From positions 114,436-178,435 of the forward strand of contig JAHBWE010000022.1 of assembly GCA_019637155.1 (NCBI GenBank): a stretch of DNA of 64,000 nt, given 5' to 3'. Shown piece by piece: positions 31,968 to 40,110 of this stretch. The notes beneath the pieces were generated by a model. The model did not search any database, was not told the DNA's origin, and saw only the letters and a program-made list of their open reading frames with translations. Numbering within the stretch: position 1 is the first letter of the stretch; every line of letters begins with the position of its first letter. The DNA comes from Labilithrix sp. GTDB lineage: Bacteria; Myxococcota_A; Polyangia; Polyangiales; Polyangiaceae. Both the position numbers and the translations under genes were made by a program.

Positions 31968-32088
31968 GCACTCTACTTAAAGCCGTGATTTTCGCGTGCG
32001 AGCGCGAGCGCGCAGATTTATTCAAAAGACTTCGAGCGCGGCCGTTGAGGGATGACTTTCGGGCGGACGGGCGTCGATATTCGAGCTG

Positions 32089-33306
32089 ATGCCGCTGTCG
32101 TCTCGCACCGTCCTCGTCCTCGTCGCCCTCACCGCCGGATGCGGAGCGTCCGCGAACGCGCCGCCGCCCGCCACCGCCGCCGCGAAGCCCGCCGAGCCCG
32201 AGGCGCTGCCCCCCGCGCCCGATCTCTCGCCGAACAAGCTCAACGATCGCCGCGCCGAGGCCGGCGTGCGCGCGCCGGCGAAGCCCCTCGTCGTCGGCGG
32301 GAACGCGTCGGTGAAGTGCGGCAAGATCGGGAAGCCGGAGAAGGAGGCCTCGGAGCTCCTCTCCGGACGCCTCAAGCTCCAGGCGCCTGCCGGCGCGAAG
32401 GCCCCGCCGGTCCAGCCGGAGCAGCCGCCGATCGAAGAGGAGTCGCGTCTCGTCGTCGACGCGCCCGAGAAGGCGAAGGAGCGCGAAAAGATCGCGCTCG
32501 CGATCGTCGCGAAGGAGACGTTCCAGCTCGATCCGGACATGTACGAGCCCGAGGAAGGCGCGCCCGCGAAGCCGGGCACGCTCGACGTCGAGGCCCCGAA
32601 GTTCCTGAAGGCGACGATGCCGAGCGAGCAGCCGCTCGAGGTCAGCCCCGTCGAGATCGGGACCGACACGAAGCTCCGCGGCTACGTCGCGCGCCCGAAG
32701 GATCCGAACGCGGCGCCGGGCAAGGACACCGCGCTCGTGCTCGGGCTGCTCCTCGCGCAGGAGGACGGGACGCTCCAGTCGGTCGGGTTCTACGTGCGCG
32801 GTGAGTCGGTGCGGAACGCGACCGGCTCCGAGCTCGTCGGCTGCACGCGGCTCGCGGAGCGCATCGCGTCGACGATCGTGCCGGGCCCGCGGAAGCTCGA
32901 GCGCGCCGCGGGGCGCCGTCACGTCGCGGACGTGCCGCCCGATCGCGAGCTCGTCGTGAGCGTGCCCGCCGACTACGTCGTCGTCCCGACCGCGGCCGGC
33001 GCGAAGGTCACGAAGCTGCGTCCGCTCTCGCTCTACGCCGGGAGCATCGCGGTGTCGCTCGCGGATCAGAAGAAGGCGGACGCGGGCGAAGGCGCGGACA
33101 CGGCGCAGGGCAAGATGTTCGGGCGGCCGACGGAGTGGCGCGGACAGTCGACGCCGAAGGGCGGATTTTTCTTCACCGCGGAGCCGGTCGACGAGTCGAA
33201 GTCGAAGATCGCGGAGGTGCTCGTGAAGGCGACGCGCCAGGCGAAGGCGCTCGACGAGATGCGCGGCGTCGCGGAGACCCTTGCGGTGGTGAAGCGCGCG
33301 CCCTGA
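32089..33306 (+). CDS. lipoprotein, unknown
   Basis: 405 residues. The lipobox is LVALTAGC, followed by an Ala/Pro-rich linker. A helical part (about 100-160) and a beta-rich part (about 180-330, with TALVLGLLLAQEDGTLQSVGFYVRG and ELVVSVPADYVVV) follow. No catalytic motif or family is recognised. It is 15 bp upstream of the paralogous lipoprotein pair and probably in one operon with them. Confidence 0.65.
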   Translation: MPLSSRTVLVLVALTAGCGASANAPPPATAAAKPAEPEALPPAPDLSPNKLNDRRAEAGVRAPAKPLVVGGNASVKCGKIGKPEKEASELLSGRLKLQAPAGAKAPPVQPEQPPIEEESRLVVDAPEKAKEREKIALAIVAKETFQLDPDMYEPEEGAPAKPGTLDVEAPKFLKATMPSEQPLEVSPVEIGTDTKLRGYVARPKDPNAAPGKDTALVLGLLLAQEDGTLQSVGFYVRGESVRNATGSELVGCTRLAERIASTIVPGPRKLERAAGRRHVADVPPDRELVVSVPADYVVVPTAAGAKVTKLRPLSLYAGSIAVSLADQKKADAGEGADTAQGKMFGRPTEWRGQSTPKGGFFFTAEPVDESKSKIAEVLVKATRQAKALDEMRGVAETLAVVKRAP

Positions 33307-33321
33307 TAGGCTCGAAACCGC

Positions 33322-35229
33322 GTGCGGCTCGCGAGCGTCCTCCCTCTCCTCCTCCTCTGCGTGGCGTGCGGCGCGTCGCCCGCGGCCGCGCCGGCGAACG
33401 CGCCCGGCGGCACGCTCGTCGTCGTGATCCGGACCGGGCCCGATCGGGTCCCGTTCCAGCCCAAGGTCGATCGCATCCGCCGCGCGAACGAGCAGCTCGC
33501 GGAGATCCTCGGGCGCTCGATCCAGATCGAGCTCGACGGCTCGCTCTTGCCGCAGGAACACGACGGCGCACAGGACGTGATCGCGCGGCTCGTCGAGTCG
33601 GTCGCGAAGGACCTCGACGCGCTGAAGAAACAGGACCCGCGCGCGCTGGCGTTCGCGCGCGCGAGCTTCGAGCGGCTCGTCGTGCGGTACGCGCCGGCGG
33701 AGGCCGCAAAGCGCACGACGCCTCACGTCTACGAGCGCGTGCACTCGTACGCGGTGTTCGACCCCGCGAACAAGGCGATCGACGTCGTCGTCGACGAGGC
33801 GCGGTGGCTCACGCTCGCGCGGGGAGACGTGTCGGCGCCGCTGATGAGCGCGTTCCAGCGCGGTCAGGACGGCCGCTACGCCGTGCTCCCCAACGCGCTC
33901 CCGGCGTCGGAGCACGCGGCGTGGATCGCGTGGCAGTCGCGCTCCCACCATCGCGATCTCGGTTCGATCAACGCGCAGCGCGTCCGCGGCCTCGTGATGA
34001 TCGCGCAGCTGCCGGCGGCGAGGAAGGAGCTCGTCGGCAGCGAGCTCTCGCACTTCGCCGACACGTATCGCCACCACGCGGCCGAGGTGGAGGCCGCGCC
34101 GCCGGCGTCGCCGTTCCGGACCGCCGAGCGCGACTTCACGACCTGGCTCGCGGTGGAGCTGCCGCGCATGTCGCTCGAGGAGCGGGGCAAGGTCGCCTCC
34201 GCCCTATGGATCATCGACTTTCGCAAGCCGCAGGGCGATCGCGATCGCTACGCGACGTTCGCGTTTCCACGCGTCGACGCGATGGCGTTCGGGCTCTCCA
34301 CGATCGACGCGTGGATCAAGGACGGGCATCCGAAGGAGGCGTCCGTCTACGACGCCGTCGTCGCGCCGGCGCGGTTCGAGGTGCACGACGGCGAGCTCCG
34401 CCTCCAGCACGAGGGCCGCTCGGACGGGGACTTCTATCGCTGGGCCTTCGCCGCGCCGGAGCGTGAGGACGCGCTCGCGAACGCGATGATGAAGTGGAGC
34501 GACGCGCCCGCGTTCACGGCCGTCTTCTACAACGCGCACCGATCGCTGCGCGACGAGGCCGACTACCTCCGCTTCCTGCGTCGCTTCGAGTCGAAGCCGA
34601 GCGCGTGGAAGATCGGCGCCGACGTGCTCCGCGCCGTCGTCTATCGCCCGAGCGGAGAGCTCCTCGCCGAGTCGCGGCGGCAGTGGCGCGACGTGCCCAC
34701 CGCGCACGGCCACGCGCTCTTCTATTTCGCGCGCGCCGCCGACGCGTCCTACCACCCGGAGCAAGACTGGGAGGACATGCTGCAGGACAAGAAGGCCGAC
34801 GACGTCGCGCTCGCCGGCGCGCTCGAGCTCGGCTGGCCCGCGTTCGAGCTGCTCCCGGTGATGTGGCCTGCGCTCGCGAAGTCGCCGCGGCGCGTGAGCG
34901 TCATGACGGAGGCGGCGCGGCGGCTGCTCGATCAGAACGTCCGCCCGTTCCCGGGTCACAAGGACGTCGCGGGCAACCTCGCCGCCGTCGCGAAGCTCCT
35001 CTGCGACGAGCGATCGATGGGCGAGCTCGCCGAGCTCCGCGCGTTCGCGCAGAAGGAGCTCCCGCTGCGTCCGGGCGCGGGCCTCTCCGAGCTCGTCGCC
35101 GCGACCGATCCGGCGGCGTGTCATCCGAAGCCGCCTTCGAGGCGGCCGCCGCCGATCAAGAAGCCGGTGAAGCCGAAGTGGAAGGAGGGCGACCCGCTCC
35201 CGCCAAAGGATCCGAACAACCCACTATGA
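33322..35229 (+). CDS. large lipoprotein, paralogue 1 of a tandem pair
   Basis: 635 residues from GTG. The lipobox is LLLLCVAC. The mature protein is mostly helical and ends in a basic Pro/Lys tail (RRPPPIKKPVKPKWKEGDP). It aligns with the next gene over most of its length: VPFQPKVDRIRRANEQLAEI matches LPFDPRGGRLTKVTSDVAQL, LKKQDPRALAFARASFERLV matches LQKEDPAMFAKARGIERVAC, and WPAFELLPVMWPALAK matches GPRAVEMVPNMWLAFAK. The pair therefore arose by duplication. No enzyme motif was found. The function is unknown and probably structural or binding at the outer membrane. Confidence 0.72.
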   Translation: MRLASVLPLLLLCVACGASPAAAPANAPGGTLVVVIRTGPDRVPFQPKVDRIRRANEQLAEILGRSIQIELDGSLLPQEHDGAQDVIARLVESVAKDLDALKKQDPRALAFARASFERLVVRYAPAEAAKRTTPHVYERVHSYAVFDPANKAIDVVVDEARWLTLARGDVSAPLMSAFQRGQDGRYAVLPNALPASEHAAWIAWQSRSHHRDLGSINAQRVRGLVMIAQLPAARKELVGSELSHFADTYRHHAAEVEAAPPASPFRTAERDFTTWLAVELPRMSLEERGKVASALWIIDFRKPQGDRDRYATFAFPRVDAMAFGLSTIDAWIKDGHPKEASVYDAVVAPARFEVHDGELRLQHEGRSDGDFYRWAFAAPEREDALANAMMKWSDAPAFTAVFYNAHRSLRDEADYLRFLRRFESKPSAWKIGADVLRAVVYRPSGELLAESRRQWRDVPTAHGHALFYFARAADASYHPEQDWEDMLQDKKADDVALAGALELGWPAFELLPVMWPALAKSPRRVSVMTEAARRLLDQNVRPFPGHKDVAGNLAAVAKLLCDERSMGELAELRAFAQKELPLRPGAGLSELVAATDPAACHPKPPSRRPPPIKKPVKPKWKEGDPLPPKDPNNPL

Positions 35230-37079
35230 ATTCTGGCTCAACGTCGGGGGCGTTGCCCCCGACACCCCCACCCCAGACACGGCCCTCGCGCGGAGCGCTC
35301 GGGGCGCTTCGCGCCCGCTTTCGCGGCCGCTTCTGGGGCCCCTTCGTGCTGCTCTTGCCCTTCGTGCTTTTGGCGTGTGGGGAGCCGAAGTTGGCGGTGG
35401 CGCCGCGTGGGGCGATCACGGACGTCGTCGTCGTGCTCAAGGGATCGTCGGAGCCGCTGCCGTTCGATCCGCGCGGTGGTCGGTTGACGAAGGTGACGAG
35501 CGACGTCGCGCAGCTCGTCGGGCATCCGATCGTGCTCGAGCTCGACACCGCGCTCTCGCCCGAGCTCTCGGCGTCGCTCGAGGAGAGCGTGCTCGCGAGC
35601 TTCGAGACGATCGTGCGCGAGCTCGTCCTCTTGCAGAAGGAGGACCCGGCGATGTTCGCGAAGGCGCGCGGCATCGAGCGCGTGGCCTGCCGCTACGACG
35701 CGGTCGCGCGCGACACCGAGGGCGAGCTGACGTCGGGCGGCAAGGTGCTCTCGGTGCGCTCGCCGCCCGATCGCTTCCCGCTCCTCGCGCGGCACGTGCT
35801 GGTCGATGCCGTGTATACTGCATACATCGGCGATCTCGACGCGCGCTTCGGCGACGCGGACCCGACCCGGCTCCCCGCGCGCGAGCGCGGCGCGTACTTC
35901 GATTACATGACGAGCTCGCGTCCGGGGCGCGGCTACCTCTGGATCGCCGCGCGGAGGAGGGGCGAAAACGACGCCCAGCTGCGGGAGGAGCACCTCGCGC
36001 GTCTGCTCCGCTTCGCCGGCGCGGTCGACGCGAAGAGCGATCTCGGAGTGAAGGCGCGGCGCTGGCTCCTCTCCGAGCTGCAGTACGTCGGCGTCGGGAC
36101 GCGCGCGTACGTCGCGTGGCTCGACCAGAACGCGGCGACGTTCTCGGACGAGGAGAAGCTGACGCTGGCGAAGAAGGTCTTCGATCGACGCGACGCGGCC
36201 GCGCTGCCGGGCTTCGACGCGACCTCGTTCGGCTTCGCGGTCTACGATCAGTGGGCGGCGGGGAAGGTCCACGGCGACCTCGAGAAGGTCGTGGTGTGCC
36301 CGCAGAAGCGGCGCGGCGAAGCGGAGACGGAGATCCACTACGGCTGCAGCGGCTTCTTCGAGTCGCTCTTCAAGACGGACGCGGGCCGCGACGCCCTCGC
36401 GCGCCGCGCCGCGAGCGACGCGCGCCTCCTCGAGGTCGCGCTCCTCAACCTCGGTCACGGGCAAGGCAAGGAGGCGGTCGCTTTCATGAACCTCCTCGCG
36501 CGGACGGAGCAATCGTTCCACGAGGCGGGGCGTATCCTCTTTCACGACTACGCGCGCCGCGACGACGTCCGCGACGCGCTCGAGGCCGCGGCGCCGGCGT
36601 GGTGGCGCGACCTGCCGAAGCAGCGCGGCTTCGCGCTCCTCGTGATGGCGCGACGGAACGAGCAGCTCCATCCGCACTACGCCGACGGCCAGTGGACGCG
36701 CTGGACGGCGGAGTTCGGCGGCGCGGTGAAGGGCGACGTGCTCGCGTCCTTCCTCGCCGAGGGCCCGCGCGCGGTCGAGATGGTCCCGAACATGTGGCTC
36801 GCGTTCGCGAAGGGCGCCGAGCGCGACGAGCTCGTGGCGCGGAGCCTCCCGCTCTTGCTCGACCGCGACCGCGCCGCGCGCACGTCCCGCGCGACGGCGC
36901 CGCTCGCGCTCCTCCGCACGCGCCTCTGCGCAGAGAAGAGCGCAGCGTCCCTCGCGACGATGCGCACCGCGCTCGACCGCTGGACGAAGGACCACCCCGA
37001 CGCCCCTTCGGCGGTCTCGAACGCGGTCGCCGACTACCAGCTCCCACGCTGCACGAAGGAGCAGGCTCGCGATCGCTGA
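35226..37079 (+). CDS. large lipoprotein, paralogue 2, N-terminus encoded by a repeat
   Basis: 617 residues. The ATG overlaps the stop of paralogue 1 (ATGA). Residues 4-38 are encoded by a family B repeat and give a Pro/Arg-rich stretch (GALPPTPPPQTRPSRGALGA) before the hydrophobic segment and lipobox (FVLLLPFVLLAC). GTG codons near 35347 are alternative starts but would leave no basic n-region. The helical body is homologous to the preceding protein, with extra Cys (VVCPQKRRG, IHYGCSGFF). The function is unknown. Confidence 0.72.
   Translation: MNSGSTSGALPPTPPPQTRPSRGALGALRARFRGRFWGPFVLLLPFVLLACGEPKLAVAPRGAITDVVVVLKGSSEPLPFDPRGGRLTKVTSDVAQLVGHPIVLELDTALSPELSASLEESVLASFETIVRELVLLQKEDPAMFAKARGIERVACRYDAVARDTEGELTSGGKVLSVRSPPDRFPLLARHVLVDAVYTAYIGDLDARFGDADPTRLPARERGAYFDYMTSSRPGRGYLWIAARRRGENDAQLREEHLARLLRFAGAVDAKSDLGVKARRWLLSELQYVGVGTRAYVAWLDQNAATFSDEEKLTLAKKVFDRRDAAALPGFDATSFGFAVYDQWAAGKVHGDLEKVVVCPQKRRGEAETEIHYGCSGFFESLFKTDAGRDALARRAASDARLLEVALLNLGHGQGKEAVAFMNLLARTEQSFHEAGRILFHDYARRDDVRDALEAAAPAWWRDLPKQRGFALLVMARRNEQLHPHYADGQWTRWTAEFGGAVKGDVLASFLAEGPRAVEMVPNMWLAFAKGAERDELVARSLPLLLDRDRAARTSRATAPLALLRTRLCAEKSAASLATMRTALDRWTKDHPDAPSAVSNAVADYQLPRCTKEQARDR
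35237..35343 (+). repeat. dispersed repeat family B, copy 2 (inside a coding start)
   Basis: This has the same layout as 11721: the hairpin GTCGGGGGC-GTT-GCCCCCGAC at 35243-35263, then ACCCCCACCCCAGACACGG, and the ending CGCGGCCGCTTCTGGGGCCC. It begins about 8 bp after the stop of the upstream gene but is read in frame as the N-terminus of the next one. Confidence 0.8.
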
Positions 37080-37088
37080 GCGGGCTCC

Positions 37089-37922
37089 TCACTCGGGACG
37101 GCCAGCCGCGTAGTGGGCTCGAATGCGCTCGACGGAGAGGGCCTTGTCGTAGATCGCGACCTCGTCGATCTCGCCGTCGAGGCTCTCGAGGCCCGATCCA
37201 TCTCCGCCGATGAAGAAGGGGCCCGATTTCTTCGCCGCGAGCCGGGCGTCGGCCGTCTCTGCTTCCATGCGGCCGTCGACGAAGAGCGACATCGTCGCGC
37301 CGTCGTAGCGCGCGACGACGTGGACGGCGCGTCCCATCGGCACGGAGCCAGAGTGCTGAGCCTTGACGCCGCCGCCGTCGACGTATCGCTCGAAGACGAT
37401 TCGTCCCGACTCGGCGTAGAGGTTGTGCGCCTCGATCTGGCCCGACGACTGCTTCATCACGAGCATCCGGTATTGGCCAGAGAGCGTGTGAGCGTTGAAC
37501 CATAGCTCGATGGAGAATGGCGCCCTCTCGTCGAAGTCGAAGCTCTGTCCGAGATCGACGCGTGCGTCGTGGCCGTCGAGGGTGAGCGCGGTGCTGGGCT
37601 CGTCGCGGAGGAGGCCCGGGGCGCCGAGCACGGCACCTCCCATGAGCTTGCCCGAGTGCCTCCCGTTCTCCGACGTCGTCTCCGTGCCAGCGTCCTCTCC
37701 CAGCCTGAAGTAGGCGATCGGTCCGTCCTGGAGCACCGCCCGTGCGTAAGCGCTTCGCTCTCCGTCGAGCACGTCTGCGGTGCCTCCCTCCGGCGGGTCG
37801 CTGACGCTCCCGTCGTTCAGGTCTCCCGGTGGTGGGGCGCTCCCGAAGGAGGTGCAGGCGATCACAGGCACGCCGGCGGCCGAACCGACCGCGAGCGCGA
37901 GCTTCCACGCCGCCCAGCGCAT
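37089..37922 (-). CDS. LamG/concanavalin A-like lectin-domain lipoprotein
   Basis: 277 residues. The lipobox is GVPVIAC. After an Asp/Gly-rich linker, residues about 65-277 form a laminin-G-like jelly roll: YFRLGED, ALTLDGHDARVDLG, FSIELWFNA, VVARYDGATMSLFVDGRM, FFIGGDG, GEIDEVAIYDKALSVERI, AHYAAG. This domain usually binds carbohydrate or protein outside the cell. It is convergent with the paralogous lipoproteins (9 bp gap) and divergent from mraZ, so its upstream region carries the DnaA-box-like cluster. Confidence 0.88.
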   Translation of the reverse strand: MRWAAWKLALAVGSAAGVPVIACTSFGSAPPPGDLNDGSVSDPPEGGTADVLDGERSAYARAVLQDGPIAYFRLGEDAGTETTSENGRHSGKLMGGAVLGAPGLLRDEPSTALTLDGHDARVDLGQSFDFDERAPFSIELWFNAHTLSGQYRMLVMKQSSGQIEAHNLYAESGRIVFERYVDGGGVKAQHSGSVPMGRAVHVVARYDGATMSLFVDGRMEAETADARLAAKKSGPFFIGGDGSGLESLDGEIDEVAIYDKALSVERIRAHYAAGRPE

Positions 37923-37969
37923 CCTCGCACTCTAGCCCGGGCCGGCCCCGGAGGTTCACGCTCCATGGA

Positions 37970-38122
37970 TGTGGATAGGCTGTGGAAGGCTCGCCAGCGA
38001 GGCTGTGGATAACTTGTGGAGACGAACGAGGTGCTCGAGTCCTGAAAGAACCGGCTGCGGCGCATGGTGCCGCGGTGTCGAGGTCGCGATGTTGGCCACG
38101 GGTGTGGACAACGTGTGGAGTG
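37970..38122 (+). promoter_or_regulatory. cluster of DnaA-box-like sites upstream of mraZ
   Basis: Six plus-strand 9-mers start with TGTGGA: TGTGGATAG (37970), TGTGGAAGG (37981), TGTGGATAA (38004, a perfect DnaA box), TGTGGAGAC (38015), TGTGGACAA (38103) and TGTGGAGTG (38114). All have the same orientation, in 153 bp of otherwise gene-free DNA that is less GC-rich than its surroundings. DnaA binds TTATCCACA on the opposite strand. A role in linking replication to division gene expression, or as a titration site, is inference. Confidence 0.55.
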
Positions 38123-38145
38123 GGGTGACGGAAGCTGCGAGAGAG

Positions 38146-38187
38146 TTGACCATTTTATTGACGCCGTCACAGCGAACCAACTACCTT
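38146..38187 (+). promoter_or_regulatory. mraZ: candidate mraZ/dcw promoter region
   Basis: Two -35-like hexamers, TTGACC (38146) and TTGACG (38158), lie in an AT-rich patch (CATTTTATTG). The downstream TACCTT at 38182, 18 bp after TTGACG, is a poor -10. The position just before the GTGG array and about 90 bp before mraZ supports a promoter here, but the exact hexamers are uncertain. Confidence 0.35.
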
Positions 38188-38195
38188 GCCGGCGT

Positions 38196-38225
38196 AGCGT
38201 GGGAAGAAGTGGCGGGAAGTGCCAA
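38196..38225 (+). promoter_or_regulatory. mraZ: candidate MraZ operator, three 10-bp repeats
   Basis: GTGG, GTGG and GTGC occur at 38199, 38209 and 38219, exactly 10 bp apart, within AGCGTGGGAA, GAAGTGGCGG and GAAGTGCCAA. MraZ is known to bind tandem GTGG-containing repeats with one-turn spacing upstream of its own gene. The array starts 80 bp before the mraZ ATG. Confidence 0.5.
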
Positions 38226-38275
38226 ACAACGGCACGCCGGCCCGAGCCCTCCCTCGCTGCGAGGACGCGGCGTCG

Positions 38276-38719
38276 ATGTTTCGCGGTCGGTACGAGCACA
38301 CGATGGACGCCAAGGGGAGGACCAGCCTCCCGGCGCGCTATCGCGACGTGCTGTCGTCGATCGGCGAGCGACGCATCATCCTCACGAGCGCCCTCGACCC
38401 GTGCCTCGTCGCGTACACCTCGCCCGAGTGGAGCGCGTTCGAAGAGAAGCTCGCGAAGCTGCCTCAGTTCGACAAGGCGGTGCAGAAGCTGAAGCGCCTC
38501 TACGTGTCCGGCGCGGTCGAGTGCGAGGTCGACGACTCCGGCCGCATCCTCGTCCCCCCCACGCTCCGCGAGCACGCCGGCCTCGAGAAGGCCGTCCTCT
38601 GGGCCGGGAGCGGGAAGTACGCCGAGCTCTGGGACGTGAAGCAGTGGAAGCGGCACTTCGAGGCCACCGACGAAGAGCGCGAGCAGATCGGCGCGCGCCT
38701 GGCGGAGCTCGGCCTGTGA
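38276..38719 (+). CDS. mraZ: MraZ, dcw cluster transcription regulator
   Basis: 147 residues, the usual length. It has two SpoVT-AbrB-type motifs: FRGRYEHTMDAKGRTSLPAR near the start and VECEVDDSGRILVPPTLREH in the middle. MraZ forms a ring-shaped oligomer that binds repeats upstream of mraZ and represses the division and cell wall cluster. ATG 38276 is chosen since homology begins at MFRGRYEH, with GAGGA upstream. Its stop overlaps the rsmH start (GTGA). It opens the dcw operon. Confidence 0.95.
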   Translation: MFRGRYEHTMDAKGRTSLPARYRDVLSSIGERRIILTSALDPCLVAYTSPEWSAFEEKLAKLPQFDKAVQKLKRLYVSGAVECEVDDSGRILVPPTLREHAGLEKAVLWAGSGKYAELWDVKQWKRHFEATDEEREQIGARLAELGL

Positions 38720-39813
38720 ACCCCGTCAGCCGCCCGCAACTGATGCTGCCCGGCGTCCCCGACGACGACTCGTCGGGCGAGTGGGTATGGATCGACGGAG
38801 AAGAGCACGAGGAGCTCGACATGCCGGACTTCGTGCATGAGACCGTGATGCTCCGCGAGGTCGTGCACGCGCTCGGTCTCCCGAGCGCGGGGAGCGCGGC
38901 GGACGTGGCGGACGTGGCGGACCCGTCCCTCGCGCCCGCGTCGGGGGCGAGCGGCGTGTTCGTCGACTGCACCCTCGGCGGCGGCGGGCACAGCGAGGGG
39001 ATCCTCGAGGCGAGCCCCACCGCGCGCGTCATCGCGCTCGATCGCGACGACGTCGCGCTCGCGGCGGCGCGCGCCCGGCTCGCGCGGTTCGGCGAGCGCG
39101 TCACGTTCGTGAAGACCCCGTTCGGCGACGTCGTCGCGGCGCTCGCGGAGCTGGGGATGACCGAGGTGGACGGGCTCTGCGCCGACCTCGGCGTGAGCTC
39201 GCCGCAGCTCGACGACGCTGCGCGCGGCATGAGCTTCCGGCGCGAAGGGCCGCTCGACATGCGGATGGACGCGACCTCGGGCGAGACCGCGCTCGAGCTC
39301 ATCGCGCGGCTGTCGGACGACGAGCTCGCCGACGTCATCTTCGACTACGGCGACGAGCGCCGGTCGCGCCGCATCGCGCGGAGCGTGAAGCGCGCGCTCT
39401 CGGACAACCAGCTCACGACCACGCTCGACCTCCGGAAGGCGATCGTGCGCGCGGTCGGTCCGGTGCGCGTCGGCGGCGTCGACCCCGCGACGCGCACGTT
39501 CCAGGCCCTCCGCATCGCGGTGAACAACGAGCTCGATCAGCTCGACGAGCTCCTCTCCGCGCTCCCCCGCATCGTGCGCCCCGGCGGCCGCGTCGCGATC
39601 CTGAGCTTCCACTCGCTCGAGGACCGCCTCGTGAAGCGCGCCTTCCAGGACCGCGAGAGCTGGGACGTGATCACGAAGAAGCCCGTCGTCGCGACGGAAG
39701 AAGAGAGCACCGCGAACCCCCGCGCCCGCAGCGCCAAGCTCCGCGCCGCCGTGCGCTCCGACGGCGGCGGCTCGCACGTGTCGGGGATGCGCTCCCGCGT
39801 GAGGTCGCGATGA
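38716..39813 (+). CDS. rsmH: 16S rRNA (cytosine1402-N4)-methyltransferase RsmH
   Basis: 365 residues from a GTG in the overlap with mraZ. RsmH (MraW) methylates N4 of C1402 in 16S rRNA using SAM. Motifs are FVHETVMLREVV, the SAM loop VDCTLGGGGHSEGIL, ADLGVSSPQLDDAARGMSF, GPLDMRMD, and ILSFHSLEDRLVKRAF. The first 35 residues, including an acidic WVWIDGEEHEELD, are an extension beyond typical RsmH; ATG 38743 or 38821 are alternatives. The stop overlaps ftsL (ATGA). Confidence 0.96.
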   Translation: MNPVSRPQLMLPGVPDDDSSGEWVWIDGEEHEELDMPDFVHETVMLREVVHALGLPSAGSAADVADVADPSLAPASGASGVFVDCTLGGGGHSEGILEASPTARVIALDRDDVALAAARARLARFGERVTFVKTPFGDVVAALAELGMTEVDGLCADLGVSSPQLDDAARGMSFRREGPLDMRMDATSGETALELIARLSDDELADVIFDYGDERRSRRIARSVKRALSDNQLTTTLDLRKAIVRAVGPVRVGGVDPATRTFQALRIAVNNELDQLDELLSALPRIVRPGGRVAILSFHSLEDRLVKRAFQDRESWDVITKKPVVATEEESTANPRARSAKLRAAVRSDGGGSHVSGMRSRVRSR

Positions 39814-40106
39814 CCCGCGAGCGCGCGCGCATGTTCCTCATCCACTGGACGCTCGCCGTCGTCGCCGCCGCGTGCGCGTTCATCGTGCACCTCGCGATGC
39901 GTGGGCGCACCGTCGCGCTCGGCTACGAGCTCGGCAAGGCGCGGCAGGAGCAGGCCCGCCTCCGCGACGTGAAGCGCGTCCACGAGCTCGAGGCCGCGAG
40001 CTACAAGACGCCGGAGCGCGTCGAGATCGTCGCGCGCTCGCTCCTCGGCATGGAGCCGCCGGGCCCGGATCGCATCGTCCCGATCCACACGAAGGTCCCG
40101 CAGTAG
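39810..40106 (+). CDS. ftsL: cell division protein FtsL-like
   Basis: 98 residues. A short cytoplasmic end, one membrane helix (HWTLAVVAAACAFIVHLA, about 12-29) and a periplasmic helix with leucine-zipper character (LGYELGKARQEQARLRDVKR) match FtsL, the bitopic protein that pairs with FtsB/DivIC and FtsQ in the divisome. Identity rests on topology and on its place between rsmH and ftsI, since FtsL sequence is poorly conserved. The stop is 4 bp before ftsI. Confidence 0.85.
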   Translation: MTRERARMFLIHWTLAVVAAACAFIVHLAMRGRTVALGYELGKARQEQARLRDVKRVHELEAASYKTPERVEIVARSLLGMEPPGPDRIVPIHTKVPQ

Positions 40107-40110
40107 CGCG

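Noticed and set aside
37970..38275. Chromosomal replication origin
   Set aside because: DnaA-like boxes are present, but there is no dnaA, dnaN or gidA nearby and no clear AT-rich unwinding element; kept only as a regulatory finding.
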